This document shows, one piece after another, positions 62,625-64,000 of a stretch of 64,000 bases of DNA. A model generated the notes under the pieces. The model saw only the letters and a list, made by a program, of their open reading frames with translations, searched no databases and had not been told where the DNA came from. How positions within the stretch are numbered: the first letter of the stretch is position 1; each line of letters starts with the position of its first letter. The position numbers and the translations under genes are program-made. Source of the DNA: Mycobacterium deserti (GTDB lineage Bacteria > Actinomycetota > Actinomycetes > Mycobacteriales > Mycobacteriaceae); assembly GCF_025345615.1 (NCBI RefSeq), contig NZ_JAODWD010000004.1, forward strand, positions 558,001-622,000, in the 5' to 3' direction.

Positions 62625-63424
62625 TGTGCGCCAACGGTGTTCGCCGCGCCGCAGGTGCGTGGACAGTGGCGGTGTTGCTGTTCCTGTACGCCCCACTGCT
62701 GCTGGTCGTCGTCAACGCGTTCAATGCGTCACGCACGTTTGCGTTCCCGCCCACCGGATTGACGCTGCGGTGGTGGGCCGATGCGCTGCGCAGCGAGGGC
62801 ATGTGGCAGTCGCTGGCGAACTCGGCGCTGGTCGGTCTGGCGGCGACGCTAATCGCGCTGGTACTGGGCTCCATGGCCGCATTCGCCGCCGCCCGCTACG
62901 ACTTCTTCGGCAAACAAGTGGTGAATCTGCTTGTGGTGCTGCCGATCACCCTTCCCGGCATCGTCACCGGCATTGCGCTGAATGCGACGTTCACCTCGGC
63001 GCTGGGCGTCACGCTCGGGTTGGCCACCGTCATCGTCGGGCACGCGACGTTCTGCATCGTCATCGTCTTCAACAACACCCAGGCCAGACTGCGTCGGCTG
63101 GGCGGCGACCTGGAGGACGCCTCCGAAGACCTCGGCGCCTCACGCTGGCAGACCTTCCGCTACGTCACGTTCCCGATGATGCGCGGGGCGCTGGTGGCCG
63201 GCGCGGTGCTGGCCTTCGCACTGTCCTTCGACGAGATCGTCGTGACGACGTTCACCGCGGGCCCGACGGTGCAGACGTTGCCGATCTGGATCTTCGGCAA
63301 CCTTTTCCGGCCCAATCAGGCACCCGTCATCAACGTGGTCGCCGCGGCGCTGACCATCGCGGCGATCGTCCCGGTGTGGCTGGCCCAGCGTCTCGGCGGT
63401 GACCCGCCGACGGCCCGCGGTTAG
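62624..63424 (+). CDS. ABC permease, PotC-like
   Basis: 266 residues with about six hydrophobic helices; EAA loop DLEDASEDLGASRWQTFRYVTFPMMRGA. It pairs with the previous permease. Translation is coupled to it by TGATG. The stop TAG lies in TTAG and overlaps the TAA of the convergent gene at the end of the window. Confidence 0.9.
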   Translation: MCANGVRRAAGAWTVAVLLFLYAPLLLVVVNAFNASRTFAFPPTGLTLRWWADALRSEGMWQSLANSALVGLAATLIALVLGSMAAFAAARYDFFGKQVVNLLVVLPITLPGIVTGIALNATFTSALGVTLGLATVIVGHATFCIVIVFNNTQARLRRLGGDLEDASEDLGASRWQTFRYVTFPMMRGALVAGAVLAFALSFDEIVVTTFTAGPTVQTLPIWIFGNLFRPNQAPVINVVAAALTIAAIVPVWLAQRLGGDPPTARG

Positions 63425-64000
63425 CGCGCCACGTCGTTTTTCGGTTCGAGCTGCCGGCTGACCAGCACGTCCGCCGTGTACTCCGACAGCGCGGTGACCA
63501 TCTGCTCCTGTAGCGACTTGTCCAACCGGTCCCGCACGACGCGCCTGCCGAGGTCGCGGTAGTCCTGCACGATTCCGGTCAGCTCGTCCATCTCGTCGGG
63601 CCGGGGAACGTAGTTGGGCCCGAACCGCGCGGTCACACTCTGTGTCAGCGCGTGCACGAACGCGCTCGCCACGTTGTCGACGGCGGCGCGCGTGCCTTCG
63701 AAGATCCGCAGGAGCGCGCGCACGTACAGCATGTGGCTGCCGGCCCGCGCCACGATCTCGGCCATCGTCGGGTCGACCAGCACGACGGCATTGTCGATGA
63801 CCTCGGCCAGCTCGTAGGAGATCAGCGTCCGCGCTTCGTCGCTGTCGGGGCTGATGTCGAGCCCACGTCCCCCGGCAGGTGGCGCGGGCGACGAACCGTT
63901 CTTCGCGACTTCGACGCCCGTGCCGCCCTGCGGTCCCAGCACGGCACGCTGAATGCCCAGGATGTCGGCCAGGTCGGCGCCCTGGCGCATGCTGGTGAAG
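63421..64000 (-). CDS. Unrecognised helical protein, N-terminal part outside window
   Basis: The frame is open past the window edge, so the 5' end is missing and at least 192 residues are visible; the ATG at 63990 may be internal. It is mostly helical with heptad-like hydrophobic residues (MAEIVARAGSHMLYVRALLRIF, in two parts) and no catalytic or zinc motif. A Gly/Pro-rich linker (SSPAPPAGGRG) separates the visible N-terminal piece from the helical part. It could be the ligand-binding part of a transcription regulator, but the helix-turn-helix is not in view. The stop overlaps that of the convergent permease. Confidence 0.6.
   Translation of the reverse strand, partial: FTSMRQGADLADILGIQRAVLGPQGGTGVEVAKNGSSPAPPAGGRGLDISPDSDEARTLISYELAEVIDNAVVLVDPTMAEIVARAGSHMLYVRALLRIFEGTRAAVDNVASAFVHALTQSVTARFGPNYVPRPDEMDELTGIVQDYRDLGRRVVRDRLDKSLQEQMVTALSEYTADVLVSRQLEPKNDVAR

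Overview
The window is a 64 kb piece of a high-GC actinobacterial chromosome, almost certainly a fast-growing Mycobacterium (Mycolicibacterium). Evidence: a giant single-chain type I fatty acid synthase with its AcpS, a CmrA-type mycolate reductase, an LdtMt2-type L,D-transpeptidase, truncated haemoglobin O, the 1,618-residue NAD-glutamate dehydrogenase, the cytochrome aa3 accessory subunit CtaJ, a PE-PPE-domain protein, and a gene order that follows M. tuberculosis H37Rv from Rv2467 (pepN) to Rv2525c. Rv numbers given here are from memory of H37Rv gene order and family resemblance, not from a search.

Layout. 1-6.5 kb: end of pepN, a small HNH protein, an LppA-like membrane protein, a DUF5130-like protein, ctaJ, a second HNH protein, then glbO-aglA. 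5.9-21.8 kb, nearly all on the minus strand: a transcription-ordered series of WS/DGAT acyltransferase, plsC and plsB2 (each start overlapping the previous stop), a CopD/CtaG membrane protein, ssbB, the ABC-F protein EttA, the NAD-GDH, a hot-dog thioesterase and an Rv2474c-like protein. 21.9-26.1 kb: tRNA-Arg(TCT) followed by a plus-strand block (acyl-ACP thioesterase, PE-PPE protein, methyltransferase, small secreted protein, echA14) that differs from the H37Rv order.

26.1-36.5 kb is a leucine/branched-chain keto-acid catabolic island: bkdABC (branched-chain keto-acid dehydrogenase), accD1/accA1 (acyl-CoA carboxylase), fadE19, a MaoC hydratase and a CitE-type lyase, with the TetR repressor bkaR divergent at the head. 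The shared bkaR/accD1 promoter carries a long inverted repeat. The most unusual feature of the window lies here: between bkdA and bkdB seven perfect 26-bp tandem repeats each carry a Shine-Dalgarno, an ATG and a nine-codon ORF whose stop overlaps the next ATG, so that seven mini-ORFs lead stepwise into bkdB.

36.5-48.9 kb: small membrane proteins, an S9 peptidase, an Rv2507-like membrane protein, an MFS transporter, cmrA, a HerA/DUF853 ATPase, orn, tRNA-His, the L,D-transpeptidase, tRNA-Lys, a possible 56-residue ORF, a DUF3618 protein, bcp, an M20 peptidase and acpS. 48.9-58.1 kb: fas. 58.1-58.6 kb: a 490-bp non-coding region rich in GTAAC/GTTAC motifs, the presumed fas promoter. 58.6-64 kb: the Tat-exported Rv2525c-like protein, a divergent polyamine-type ABC importer (ATPase, lipoprotein, two permeases) and the C-terminal part of an unrecognised helical protein running off the end.

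There are no insertion sequences, prophage genes, rRNA genes or CRISPR arrays. The window is mostly conserved core genome; its novelty lies mainly in non-coding architecture.
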